DNA of 64,000 nucleotides from Sphingobacteriaceae bacterium DW12. GTDB taxonomy: Bacteria; Bacteroidota; Bacteroidia; Sphingobacteriales; Sphingobacteriaceae. Within the stretch, counting starts at the first letter, position 1. Every line of letters starts with the position of its first letter. Of the stretch, positions 21,227-30,065 are shown piece after piece. The stretch spans positions 248,001 to 312,000 of the forward strand of contig JROE01000006.1 of assembly GCA_000783305.1 (NCBI GenBank). Direction: 5' to 3'. Both the position numbers and the translations under genes were made by a program. The notes under the pieces are model-generated. The model made no database searches. It was not told where the DNA came from and saw only the letters and a list, made by a program, of their open reading frames with translations.

Positions 21227-21628
21227 TTAAAGAAGATTGCTATCGATAATGATGGGATTGGATAATATTTTGTGGATAGGGCACTTGTCAATAATTGTCA
21301 AAAGACGTTTCTTCTGGTCATCATCCAAATCGCCATCGAAAGATACGTGGCATTTGACATAGGTAGCTTGTTGTTGTTCGCTTTTTTGCACTTCAGATGA
21401 TAGGTGTACAGTCACTTTTTCAAGAGACCACTTTTTTTGATCAGCATACATTCTGGCTGTCATTACTTTGCAGGCTCCTAGCGACGATAGCAATAACTGT
21501 GTTGGGGTAAGCCCCTCATCCTGTCCCCCAAGTTCCTTAGGTTCATCTGCAATGACGGTATGATTTTGGGTTGTGATGGTAGTCGTGTACTTGATTTGTT
21601 CGATTACTACGGTGACTTCTTTGTTCAT
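21227..21628 (-). CDS. OsmC family protein
   Basis: A 133-residue OsmC/Ohr-fold protein with the two cysteines of the family in LGACKVMT and DKCPIHK. These proteins reduce organic hydroperoxides or act in osmotic stress. It is the third gene of a leftward spmAB-mgsA-osmC set, 38 bases after mgsA. The promoter of the set (23328-23359) is of the type shared with mscS and DUF4126. The branch (OsmC versus YhfA-like) cannot be fixed by eye. The segment ELGGQDEGLTPTQLLLSSL is typical. Confidence 0.88.
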   Translation of the reverse strand: MNKEVTVVIEQIKYTTTITTQNHTVIADEPKELGGQDEGLTPTQLLLSSLGACKVMTARMYADQKKWSLEKVTVHLSSEVQKSEQQQATYVKCHVSFDGDLDDDQKKRLLTIIDKCPIHKILSNPIIIDSNLL

Positions 21629-21666
21629 ATCCGATTGTTGGGCTTAAATAAAAATGGAAAATACTG

Positions 21667-22062
21667 TTAGTTGTCGTCTTCAAGAAGTCCTTCTATGATA
21701 AGGCTTCCAGTCGCTGGATTGGTGGCCAATGGTACATTGTATAGGTCGCAGATCCGCATCAACATTTGTATGTCGGGTTCGTGTGGATGTTTGCCAAGGG
21801 GATCTCTGAAAAAGATAATGCCATTGACAAGACCCTCCGCTGCCATAGCTGCAATCTGTGCATCCCCGCCTTTGGGGCCACTCAATTTGAGTTCCACAGA
21901 AAGGCCAGTTTGTTGGATATACGATCCAGTAGTCCCTGTTGCCACCAAATGGGCTCGTCTCAAGGACTCAATGTGGTCCTTGACAAATCCGACCATTTCG
22001 GCCTTTTTTCCATCGTGGGCAATTAATGCAATTGTTTTTTTCATTAGCATATTGTTATTCAT
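21667..22062 (-). CDS. mgsA: Methylglyoxal synthase
   Basis: A 131-residue enzyme converting dihydroxyacetone phosphate to methylglyoxal and phosphate, a bypass of lower glycolysis. It contains IALIAHDGKK at the start of the domain, the phosphate-binding ATGTTGSYI, LSGPKGGDAQI with the catalytic aspartate, and FFRDPLGKHPHEPD. The start could also be one of two in-frame ATGs at 22050 or 22044, the latter giving MKKTIALIAHDG. It is 14 bases after spmAB. Confidence 0.94.
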   Translation of the reverse strand: MNNNMLMKKTIALIAHDGKKAEMVGFVKDHIESLRRAHLVATGTTGSYIQQTGLSVELKLSGPKGGDAQIAAMAAEGLVNGIIFFRDPLGKHPHEPDIQMLMRICDLYNVPLATNPATGSLIIEGLLEDDN

Positions 22063-22076
22063 CTACTACTCCAAAA

Positions 22077-23309
22077 TTAACCAAAGAAAATATAGGCCAA
22101 AATGATTGCCGCAACCAATCCAACCAGGTCGGCGATTAAGCCGCAAGTCAGTGCGTGTCTTGTGTTTTTGATTCCTACCGAACCAAAGTATACCGCTAGC
22201 ACATAAAATGTCGTCTCCGAAGATCCTTGAATCACGCTTGCCAACCTTCCTTGGAACGAGTCGGCTCCATAGGTCGTCATGACATCCACCATTAGTCCTC
22301 TCGCGCCACCACCACTAAGGGTTTTCATCAAGCCTACAGGAAGGGCCGGTACAAAACGCGTGTCAAATCCCATTGCTGCAAATGCAGAACCTATCCCATT
22401 CACAATATAGTCCATGCAGCCCGTGGTGCGAAATGCAGAGATGGCCACTAAGATGGCGATAAGGAAAGGGATAATCATGACAGAAGTCTTAAACCCCTCT
22501 TTCGCCCCTTCAATAAAAGCATCGTAAACATTGATTTTTTTTATGGCTGCATATCCGATAAAGAGAATAATGATAGAGAATATAAGCAACCCGCCGATTA
22601 ATCCCGTGATTTTTTCAATTTGCTCTGGAGGTAACCCATTTAGTCCGAAATACAATGCGGCCATCAACCCGACAAAAATCCCCAAGAATATTAAAATTGG
22701 AAGTTTGAAGAGATTGATTTTTTGAAAAATTGCGACAGCAACCATACCTGCGATGAATGAAATAAAGGTACCGATTAGTGAAGGAATGAAGATATCTGCG
22801 GGGTTGGCAGCGCCATTTGAAAGTCGTAAAGCCATTACAGAGGTAGGAATGAGCGCTATTCCAGCGGTATTGAGGACCAAGAACATAATCTGTGCATTCG
22901 TTGCCGTATCTTTATCTGGATTGAGCTCCTGAAGTTCCTTCATGGCTTTCAGCCCTACGGGAGTCGCCGCATTGTCTAATCCCAGCATATTTGCTGAAAA
23001 ATTCATGATGATAGAGCCATTTGCAGGGTGGTTTTTAGGTACTCCAGGAAATAATTTGCTAAAAAATGGATTTACGCCCTTGGCAAACACACGAATCATT
23101 CCTGCTTGTTCACCTACTTTCATGATGCCCAACCAAAATGTCATCATACCAATCAATCCTAAGGAAATCTCTGCACCTGTCTTTGCACTGTCAAACATAC
23201 CATTGATTACTTGTGAGAATATTTCAGTATCACCTAAGAAGATTAGTTTGCAGAGTGCAACGATAAAAGCGATTACGAAGAAAGCAATCCAGACGTAGTT
23301 TAGGGCCAT
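22077..23309 (-). CDS. SpmA-SpmB fusion, nucleoside recognition domain membrane protein
   Basis: A 410-residue polytopic membrane protein. The N-terminal half resembles spore maturation protein A (GLIGMMTFWLGIMKVGEQAG, NFSANMLGLDNAATPVGLKA). The C-terminal half resembles SpmB (EGAKEGFKTSVMIIPFLIAI, ALPVGLMKTLSGGGARG). Both halves contain a nucleoside recognition-type gate domain. In spore formers the two are separate genes. Fused forms are known in non-sporulating bacteria, where the role is unknown. It heads the set with mgsA and osmC and has a promoter of the shared type 18 bases upstream. Confidence 0.9.
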   Translation of the reverse strand: MALNYVWIAFFVIAFIVALCKLIFLGDTEIFSQVINGMFDSAKTGAEISLGLIGMMTFWLGIMKVGEQAGMIRVFAKGVNPFFSKLFPGVPKNHPANGSIIMNFSANMLGLDNAATPVGLKAMKELQELNPDKDTATNAQIMFLVLNTAGIALIPTSVMALRLSNGAANPADIFIPSLIGTFISFIAGMVAVAIFQKINLFKLPILIFLGIFVGLMAALYFGLNGLPPEQIEKITGLIGGLLIFSIIILFIGYAAIKKINVYDAFIEGAKEGFKTSVMIIPFLIAILVAISAFRTTGCMDYIVNGIGSAFAAMGFDTRFVPALPVGLMKTLSGGGARGLMVDVMTTYGADSFQGRLASVIQGSSETTFYVLAVYFGSVGIKNTRHALTCGLIADLVGLVAAIILAYIFFG

Positions 23310-23327
23310 GTTGTGTGTTTGTTATCG

Positions 23328-23359
23328 TAAACTTAGATAAAATGCCTCGCATTCACGAA
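23328..23359 (-). promoter_or_regulatory. Shared-type promoter of spmAB-mgsA-osmC
   Basis: Minus-strand -7 TAAGTTTA (23335-23328), 20-base spacer with the inverted repeat AATGC-GAG-GCATT, and TTCG in place of a perfect TTTG at -33. It aligns with 6313-6344, 32002-32032 and 35292-35322. Confidence 0.6.
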
Positions 23360-23529
23360 TACCTAATAAAAAAAAGGATTATTATTTGCCGAAGTGTGCA
23401 ATAATTGTTGTCATGTGTGCAAGAACAAGTGCAATAAAAAACGGGCTTTTACAACAATCTATATCGATTCAGATACCTGTTATTGATATTTTCATTCTTG
23501 ATTAATGCTTTTTTGTATTTTACAAGGCG

Positions 23530-24585
23530 TTAATCTCTTTTTTTTAAAAAATTCCAATTTGATTTTCGGTTTCTGGAATTACGGTCCTCGATCAGCTCAA
23601 CAACCAGCTTGTCGATAATATCCTCATTTTCGCTGATCATTCGGTCAGCCAAAGACTCCAATTTTTGGATGTTGCTTTTTGTGGCTGCATCAAGGGATGA
23701 TTCTACAGAAAGTAAATTATTAGGTTCAATTCGGGTATAGTTTTCCAAATGATGTACCGACTTAAAAAGCTGGCGAAGAAAATAATCTATGCTTTCGGAT
23801 GAGCTGCTCGTCATGATGTCCACCAAAGCGGGACCGATAGATATGGCCCATTTCTTTTTGAAGTCCTCATAATTATAAGCATTTCTGGCAGCTCCAGTGC
23901 CCAATGAAAGGATGGATATATCTGTAATCTTGAACGTATTAAAGGTCTTAAGTACTTCCAATAGTGCAGATATCGAAGGGTTTTGGGCGAATACCCCTCC
24001 ATCCACAAGCGGATAGCGAATATTGGCGAGCGAGAATATTTCAGCAACCGAAAAATATGTTGGCGCAGCGGCAGTAGCTCTACATACATCTCTCACAAAA
24101 AAGTCTCGTGATTCGCCATGACTAATTGCCTTTTGTTGGCGGAAGAAGTGATTCTTACGTAATTCGATATTGTAGGCTGTGATGATACAAGGCTTAATCA
24201 ATTGACTAAGTTTAATATCTCCGAAATAATCCATCAACACTTTCTCAAATGTGGTTTCATCGTAGAGCTCACTCAACAGACCGAATTGACTTAGAAAACG
24301 CCTCCATCGTGTCGTCGAAAAAATTTCTGGACCATGATCCAGATAAATGTTAAGCGCCTCGCGCGTACTGAAACGAGGCTTGTTGGGATTTTCTTCACTA
24401 GGACAGAGAATCAGAGCTGTCAATATCCCACCTGTGCTTGTTCCTGCAAAAAAATCGAAAAAATCAGAAATATGCACGTTAGGGTCATTAGTCCCAGCTT
24501 TTAATTTGTCTTCGAGGTGCACCATTAATAAACCCGGTATTATTCCTCGGATTCCCCCTCCATCTATCGAAAGAATTCGCTTCAT
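23530..24585 (-). CDS. Patatin-like phospholipase (CapV-like)
   Basis: A 351-residue serine lipase of the patatin fold. The oxyanion loop GGGIRG is at residues 9-14, the nucleophile Ser50 in GTSTG (48-52), and the catalytic Asp195 in DGG. The opening MKRILSIDGGGIRGIIP and overall length resemble CBASS effector CapV and plant patatins. No cyclic-nucleotide synthase, ubiquitin-like or other CBASS gene is nearby, so a defence role cannot be claimed; a housekeeping acyl hydrolase is equally possible. No signal peptide. It stands alone, with intergenic DNA on both sides. Confidence 0.88.
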   Translation of the reverse strand: MKRILSIDGGGIRGIIPGLLMVHLEDKLKAGTNDPNVHISDFFDFFAGTSTGGILTALILCPSEENPNKPRFSTREALNIYLDHGPEIFSTTRWRRFLSQFGLLSELYDETTFEKVLMDYFGDIKLSQLIKPCIITAYNIELRKNHFFRQQKAISHGESRDFFVRDVCRATAAAPTYFSVAEIFSLANIRYPLVDGGVFAQNPSISALLEVLKTFNTFKITDISILSLGTGAARNAYNYEDFKKKWAISIGPALVDIMTSSSSESIDYFLRQLFKSVHHLENYTRIEPNNLLSVESSLDAATKSNIQKLESLADRMISENEDIIDKLVVELIEDRNSRNRKSNWNFLKKRD

Positions 24586-24862
24586 CTGCCAATAATTACT
24601 TGATATAATTGTCTATTCTCCACGGTATATATGAGCTCGCTATGTTCGGTTTTTGTTCCATCAATGGGATGACAGCGGCTTTTTATAACCAAAGTCCTCT
24701 CATTCGTCGACAAAATAGAATTTTTACGGTTTATTTAGACATGATTCAACATACGTAAATGTATCGAATTTTGTCGAGAAGGCAAATAGTTTTGCAGATA
24801 GAAATGGCGCTAAGTACAAGCTTAGTCTTTTCTTTTACTTGGAATAGTATTAGATTAGGACC

Positions 24863-25321
24863 ATGAATGAAGACCTTATAATTAAAGAGAAGCTAGTTGC
24901 ACACATATTCACTGTTACAAACAAACGGTTGGAGGAAATCGATATTGCCCTTTCTCAGGCACGCGAATCGTCCATTGATGACACAAAAAGTAGTGCAGGA
25001 GACAAATACGAAACTTCTAGAGAGATGATACAGCAGGATATTACACGCTTGCAAAAGCAACGTCTAGAAGTTTTAAAGGAATTAGAAATATTGAGTAAAA
25101 TTGAGCTTGTTCCGATTGCAGTGGGACGTTTGGGAGCATTGGTCACCACCGATCGTCTGGTTTATTTTCTTGCAACAAGTTTGGGGCAAGTTAGCGTGGA
25201 GGGCAAGAGCTATGCCGTCATCTCGGCGCATTCCCCAATTGGCAAATGTTTGAATGGAATACAGATAGGACAATCCTTCGAGTTCAACGGGGCTAAGCAG
25301 GTGGTGAAGAATATCGTCTGA
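24863..25321 (+). CDS. GreA/GreB-like transcription factor family protein
   Basis: A 152-residue protein. Residues 1-75 predict a long helical hairpin whose tip (AGDKYETS) carries Asp47 and Glu50, resembling the acidic tip of GreA that enters the RNA polymerase channel. Residues 85-152 match the FKBP-like GreA C-terminal domain (VPIAVGRLGALV, SAHSPIGKCLNGIQIGQSFEFNG). GreA proteins rescue backtracked polymerase. This protein differs from standard GreA in its loops, so it may be a paralogue that binds the same channel for another purpose. It is a single gene. Confidence 0.75.
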   Translation: MNEDLIIKEKLVAHIFTVTNKRLEEIDIALSQARESSIDDTKSSAGDKYETSREMIQQDITRLQKQRLEVLKELEILSKIELVPIAVGRLGALVTTDRLVYFLATSLGQVSVEGKSYAVISAHSPIGKCLNGIQIGQSFEFNGAKQVVKNIV

Positions 25322-25437
25322 TCGATTTAACAAAACATTTTTGTAAGCAGATTGTTAGCATGAAAAGTCAATCGCGAAGACCTGTATCGTTTGGTCTTAG
25401 GTTGATAAGTTAAATCGAACATGCTAAATTAATAATT

Positions 25438-25926
25438 ATGAATTTGAGAAAATTTATCCCCCTGCTGCTGATGTCTGGTGTACTGACCATGAGTATGGTA
25501 GCTTGCAAGTCCAAAATCTCGGATGCAGACCTAAAGGCCAAAGTAGAGACTGCTGTAAGCGGCAATCCCGATGTATTGGTAGATGTTAAAGATGGCGTTG
25601 TGACGCTGTCAGGTACAGTCGCTACAGAACAGGAGAAAATCAGTTTAGAAACGGCCGCAAAAGCGGCAGAAAAAAGCGTGAAATCTGTGGTCAATAATAT
25701 TGTCGTAGAAGCGCCGGTATCGGTATTGCCAATACCCGCAGATGATGCTTTGGTCAAAAATGTGACAGACGCCCTGAAGGACTTTCCGTCAGTTACTGCC
25801 CAGGTGCAAGATGGTATTATCCATGTGACAGGTACGCTTGAACAGACTCGTATCATGACTTTGAAGCAAGCCTTAGACAATCTTAACCCTAAGAAAGTCG
25901 ATTTATCAGGCGTAACCGTTAAATAA
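25438..25926 (+). CDS. BON-domain lipoprotein
   Basis: A 162-residue protein with a lipoprotein signal ending in the lipobox MVAC, followed by two BON-like domains: ADLKAKVETAVSGNPDVLVD with GVVTLSGTV, and DALVKNVTDALKDFPSV with GIIHVTGTL. BON domains bind lipid surfaces in the periplasm, as in OsmY. The next gene, 25 bases on, contains a further BON-like domain, so the pair probably acts together at the envelope. Specific role unknown. Confidence 0.8.
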   Translation: MNLRKFIPLLLMSGVLTMSMVACKSKISDADLKAKVETAVSGNPDVLVDVKDGVVTLSGTVATEQEKISLETAAKAAEKSVKSVVNNIVVEAPVSVLPIPADDALVKNVTDALKDFPSVTAQVQDGIIHVTGTLEQTRIMTLKQALDNLNPKKVDLSGVTVK

Positions 25927-25951
25927 TCAAATCTCAAAAACACGTATAACA

Positions 25952-26371
25952 ATGGCACTACAAGATAAGTATAAAGTATTACTCGATACGGCTAGGGCCT
26001 CGGGTATAAATGATTTACAGGTGGCCGAGCAGGATGGCGTACTGCGTATTGCAGGAACAGCACCCACAGCAGATGTGAAGAACAAGCTTTGGGATATCTA
26101 TGGACAAATCGACCCCAATTTTTTGACAGGAGATGTAGTCATGAATGTAGATGTGGCAACGGAGGTTCCTGGTAGTCAAGTCCGGGTCATCACCGATAAT
26201 AGTAATCTCAATATTCGAAAGGGACCAGGCACAGATCAGCCCATAGTAGGTAAGGCCGCTAAAGGGGAAATCATTACCTTGATCAGCAAGGCCAACGATC
26301 AATGGTGGTTAGTTCGTACTAAAGACAATGAAGAAGGATATTGTTATGCGCAATATTTGGAATCTATTTAG
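25952..26371 (+). CDS. BON-like and SH3b domain protein
   Basis: A 139-residue protein. Residues 1-65 resemble the BON domain of LysM/BON proteins (ASGINDLQVAEQDGVLRIAG). Residues 78-139 are a bacterial SH3 domain (SNLNIRKGPGTDQPIVGKA, WWLVRTKDNEEGYCYAQYL). SH3b domains usually bind peptidoglycan, yet no signal peptide or lipobox is present, so the location is unclear. It follows the BON lipoprotein by 25 bases and is followed by a terminator at 26450-26482. Confidence 0.78.
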   Translation: MALQDKYKVLLDTARASGINDLQVAEQDGVLRIAGTAPTADVKNKLWDIYGQIDPNFLTGDVVMNVDVATEVPGSQVRVITDNSNLNIRKGPGTDQPIVGKAAKGEIITLISKANDQWWLVRTKDNEEGYCYAQYLESI

Positions 26372-26449
26372 CCTTTTTATGAGAGGTAGCTAGAAAAGCA
26401 AGTTACCATGTCTTATTTGGCAAAGTAGAGGACTTTTTAGACATTTTGT

Positions 26450-26482
26450 AAAAAATGCCAATCTATTAGATTGGCATTTTTT
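26450..26482. terminator. Terminator after the BON gene pair
   Basis: AAAAAATGCCAATCT (26450-26464), loop of three, AGATTGGCATTTTTT (26468-26482): a perfect 15-base stem with T-run. Confidence 0.92.
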
Positions 26483-26664
26483 ATTTTTGACCTATTATTA
26501 AATTGGCTGTATGGATAACTCTATCAGAGAAAGCAAATTGGACTAGAATTCCATATCATAATCACTAAAGATCGTTTGGATTCCTTGAAGATTGGATAAT
26601 CGATGAATTGAAGTTCAGTCATGCAATAGAAGCGAACACTCGTTATTTTTATTATTAATTACAG

Positions 26665-28527
26665 ATGAAAAAAATATTCAGTATACTATTATCCCTGCTG
26701 ACGCTCTCTGCTTTTGCACAGGAGCTTTATATTCCTAGAAATATAAAAAAAGCTTATGAACAAGGCACACGCAGTACAACAGGTGCTCCTGGTGCAGCTT
26801 ACTGGCAAAACAAGGGAGTATATGACGTGCAGATAAAAGTCGATGCAACAACAAAAGTAGTGAGCGGTACAGAGACCATACTTTATACCAACAACAGTCC
26901 GGACACGCTTACACAGGTGGCTATTCGATTTGATAATAATGTGCATAAACCCAATGCACCACGGGCAAACTATGCAGAGAACGATTTTTTGACCAGTGGA
27001 TTGAAGATTCATTCTTTCGCCATGAATGGTCGACAATATGAAGTTAATGCGCAAGATTGGGGTACTGTGACCTTGGGCGATTTTCAGGAAGCCATCCTCC
27101 CTGGTGGGCATGCTACGTTTACAATATCTTGGGAATATCCGCTTTCGATATTGAGTGATAGAGAGGGACAAATCGACCCATCTACCTTTTACCTCGCCTA
27201 TTCGTATCCGCGTATATCTGTATATGACGACTACAACGGATGGGACCTCTTACCACATAATGGACGTCAGGAATTTTATAATGATTTTAACGATTATACA
27301 TTCCGTATTACAGCTCCAAAGAATTTTGTGGTGTGGGCTACAGGGATATTCCTCAATCCCGAAGAAGTATTGACCTCCCAATCCTTAGAGCGATACAAAC
27401 AATCCCTGATTAGTGATCGGCGTATACATGTTGCCAATCTTGGCGAGATGAAATCAGGCAGCGTTACTCAGCAGAAAGAGTGGAATGTCTGGAAATTTAA
27501 AGCAGACCACGTCACCGATTTTTGTTTTGCCTTGAGTGATCATTATGTCTGGGATGCCGCTAGCGTGCAGCTGGCTAGTAAGCGTGTAAGTGTACAAGCA
27601 GCATACAAATCAGGTACCAAGGATTTTGAACAATATGTGGATTGGTGTCAATATGCGATTAAATGGTTTTCAGAGCATTGGCCGGGTATAGAATACCCTT
27701 ATCCCGTCATGACGGCTATTCACGGATTTGCAGATATGGAATACCCGATGATGATCAATGATTCCAGCGTACCAGACAATTTTTTGGACGCCAGACAAAC
27801 CGCCGATCATGAAATTGCACACACTTACTTCCCGTTTTATATGGGAACCAATGAAAGTAGGTATGCGTATATGGATGAGGGGTGGGCCACAGCATTTGAG
27901 TATTTAATAGGTCTAGACGAGAACGGACTGGAAGTGACCCAACAAATGTTTAAAGATTTTAGAGTCAAGGGTTGGATTTCAGATCCATCTGCCGAACAGG
28001 ATCAACCTTTGATTTCGATGAGTTCGCAACTGGCAGGGGTCGGCTATGGCAACAATTCCTACATCAAATCGGCACTCTCGTACTTAGCGTTGAAAGAATA
28101 TCTTGGTGATGAATTGTTCAAAAAAGCGCTACATCACTACATGGACAATTGGAATGGGAAGCACCCGAATCCTTGGGACTACTTTTATTCGATGAATATT
28201 GGTGCTGGCAAAAATCTGAATTGGTTTTGGAACAATTGGTTTTTCAGCAACCATTACATAGACCTCCAGATAAGCGAAGCTAAGCAAGCAACAGGTCAAT
28301 TGGAGATTACGGTGGACAATGTGGGAGGATTTGCAGTGCCTTTTGATTTACATATCAACCTAGCGGACGGCACGACTAAGACGGTGCACTATAGTCCTGA
28401 CCTGTGGGAGAAAACACCCAAACAAACTAAACTGAGCGTACCTGTAAAAGGAAATGTGAAAAAAGTTGAATTGGATGGTGGCATATTTATGGATTACACC
28501 CCTGATGACAACGTCAAAGTGCTCTAA
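26665..28527 (+). CDS. M1 family metallopeptidase, exported
   Basis: A 620-residue gluzincin with a signal peptide (MKKIFSILLSLLTLSAFAQ). An N-terminal beta domain spans about residues 50-310. The thermolysin-like domain has zinc motif HEIAH (382-386) and third ligand Glu405 in MDEGWATAFEY. The usual GxMEN exopeptidase motif is changed to GFADMEYP (354-361), a feature seen in several Bacteroidota M1 homologues and possibly altering N-terminus recognition. Likely a periplasmic peptidase that trims peptides for uptake. It is a single gene with 137 bases between its terminator-side neighbour and start. Confidence 0.9.
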   Translation: MKKIFSILLSLLTLSAFAQELYIPRNIKKAYEQGTRSTTGAPGAAYWQNKGVYDVQIKVDATTKVVSGTETILYTNNSPDTLTQVAIRFDNNVHKPNAPRANYAENDFLTSGLKIHSFAMNGRQYEVNAQDWGTVTLGDFQEAILPGGHATFTISWEYPLSILSDREGQIDPSTFYLAYSYPRISVYDDYNGWDLLPHNGRQEFYNDFNDYTFRITAPKNFVVWATGIFLNPEEVLTSQSLERYKQSLISDRRIHVANLGEMKSGSVTQQKEWNVWKFKADHVTDFCFALSDHYVWDAASVQLASKRVSVQAAYKSGTKDFEQYVDWCQYAIKWFSEHWPGIEYPYPVMTAIHGFADMEYPMMINDSSVPDNFLDARQTADHEIAHTYFPFYMGTNESRYAYMDEGWATAFEYLIGLDENGLEVTQQMFKDFRVKGWISDPSAEQDQPLISMSSQLAGVGYGNNSYIKSALSYLALKEYLGDELFKKALHHYMDNWNGKHPNPWDYFYSMNIGAGKNLNWFWNNWFFSNHYIDLQISEAKQATGQLEITVDNVGGFAVPFDLHINLADGTTKTVHYSPDLWEKTPKQTKLSVPVKGNVKKVELDGGIFMDYTPDDNVKVL

Positions 28528-28594
28528 AGTAAAGCCATCGACCCCATCTATATAACAGTGCGAAGCTAAAGGTACAGCGCTATTGTCGCCTAAT

Positions 28595-29242
28595 TTACCA
28601 AGTTCTAAGCGTATAGGCGGCATTCCAAAAGTCGTATTCTAGACGGGCCGCAGTGACAAAGGCTTCTGTCATTTTTTGGCGCATGTCGATCGTAGTTGCT
28701 GATGCAATGCGGTCACATATGCCAATCGCCTTTTTAACCTCATTTCCAAATTCCTCGCCCGCATAGGTATCTATCCATTTTTGATAGGGATTGTCCCGTT
28801 GGGATTTAGCCGAGTAGATGTAATCACCCACTTGCTTGTATATCCAAAAGCAGGGTAGTAGCGCAGCCATACCTACTTCTACTGTATCCAAAGCTGCAGT
28901 ACTTTTCAAAAAATGGATGTAATGGTGACAAGCAGGTTGGATTTGTCCACGTGCCGTAAGACCGAAGTCAGCAAAGTAGGACTCATGTAGGGCATTCTCC
29001 ACAATGATGGCATTTTCGCCAAATCGCATAAAGGTTAGCGCATCCTGTATGTGGTATGCCCGTGCACCAATCAATGCAAGAGCTCTGCCGAAGTGCTCTA
29101 AATAGGCCGAATCTTGCGCCATATAAAACTGAAATTTTTGGATATCGAGTGTGCCTTCTGTCAATTCAACGATAAAGGGCATCTCTAAAATATTCTTATA
29201 AATTGGCGTTATCTCTTGCCATGCCTGTTCAGACCAGTTCAT
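28595..29242 (-). CDS. tenA: Aminopyrimidine aminohydrolase TenA (thiaminase II)
   Basis: A 215-residue all-helical protein of the heme-oxygenase-like fold. It releases HMP from degraded thiamine for salvage. The catalytic cysteine is Cys131 in GMAALLPCFWIY. Other typical segments are FYMAQDSAYLEHFGRALAL and YAGEEFGNEV with an active-site glutamate. Last gene of the thiM-thiE-thiD-tenA operon; its start overlaps thiD by 14 bases. Salvage function and context agree. Confidence 0.95.
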   Translation of the reverse strand: MNWSEQAWQEITPIYKNILEMPFIVELTEGTLDIQKFQFYMAQDSAYLEHFGRALALIGARAYHIQDALTFMRFGENAIIVENALHESYFADFGLTARGQIQPACHHYIHFLKSTAALDTVEVGMAALLPCFWIYKQVGDYIYSAKSQRDNPYQKWIDTYAGEEFGNEVKKAIGICDRIASATTIDMRQKMTEAFVTAARLEYDFWNAAYTLRTW

Positions 29243-30065
29243 ACTTAATAAGTTTTTGTGGGTTAAAAAAATGATTTAAGGGACCATTCCCTTTACCTAC
29301 TTTTACGTCTTTACCGTTTGAGATGGCTTCGTGTACGTAATTTTGTCCAAGTTGGACGGCTTCAAGAAGAGACTTTCCTTGCGCAATGTAGCTTGCTATG
29401 GCAGAAGAAAGTGTACAGCCTGACCCGTGGGTATTCCTGGTCTCAAATTTTTCAAAATCAAATTTATGGATTTGAGCATTACTGTCAAAGTAGAGAGATG
29501 TTAATGTAGGGGTCCGTAGGTGCCCTCCTTTTAGTAGGACCGAACGGCATCCTAATGCCAGTATTTTTTGACCAGCAATATACATATCATCGAGTGTACG
29601 GACTGGCATTTCGGCAAGAATTGCAGCCTCGTCCATATTAGGAGTCACTACTTCGGTAATCGGAAACAGTCGTTCAATAATGGTTTCTATCGTACTGTCT
29701 TTTATAAGTCGGTGGCCACTGGTCGCAACCATTACCGGGTCAAAAACCAATGGAATACCTGGATATCCCTGTAGCGTGTCTACGATAACATCTACAAGTT
29801 CTGATGTATGGACCATTCCTATTTTGATGGCGTCGGGAAAGATGTCATCCAGTATCGTCCAAATTTGATCTTGCACGACTGAAGTAGGTATCGGATAGAT
29901 GCTTTTTACTCCCAAAGTATTCTGTACAGGTAAAGCCGTAAGTACCGACGTTGCGAAGCACCCCAATGCTGAAAAAGTCTTGATATCCGCTTGGATTCCA
30001 GCACCTCCACTTCCGTCAAATCCTGCAATCGTCAGGACGCTGCGATAGCTATATTCTTGATTCAT
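29229..30065 (-). CDS. thiD: Hydroxymethylpyrimidine/phosphomethylpyrimidine kinase
   Basis: A 278-residue ribokinase-fold enzyme that phosphorylates HMP and HMP-P to HMP-PP. Typical motifs are [20 protein letters not shown] near the start, [28 protein letters not shown] and the anion hole [13 protein letters not shown]. The ATG overlaps the thiE stop by 4 bases and its end overlaps tenA. It serves both the ThiC route and TenA salvage. Confidence 0.97.
   Translation of the reverse strand: MNQEYSYRSVLTIAGFDGSGGAGIQADIKTFSALGCFATSVLTALPVQNTLGVKSIYPIPTSVVQDQIWTILDDIFPDAIKIGMVHTSELVDVIVDTLQGYPGIPLVFDPVMVATSGHRLIKDSTIETIIERLFPITEVVTPNMDEAAILAEMPVRTLDDMYIAGQKILALGCRSVLLKGGHLRTPTLTSLYFDSNAQIHKFDFEKFETRNTHGSGCTLSSAIASYIAQGKSLLEAVQLGQNYVHEAISNGKDVKVGKGNGPLNHFFNPQKLIKYELV

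Noticed and set aside
23530..24585. A CBASS defence system
   Set aside because: Only the patatin is present; no cyclic-nucleotide synthase or accessory gene is nearby.
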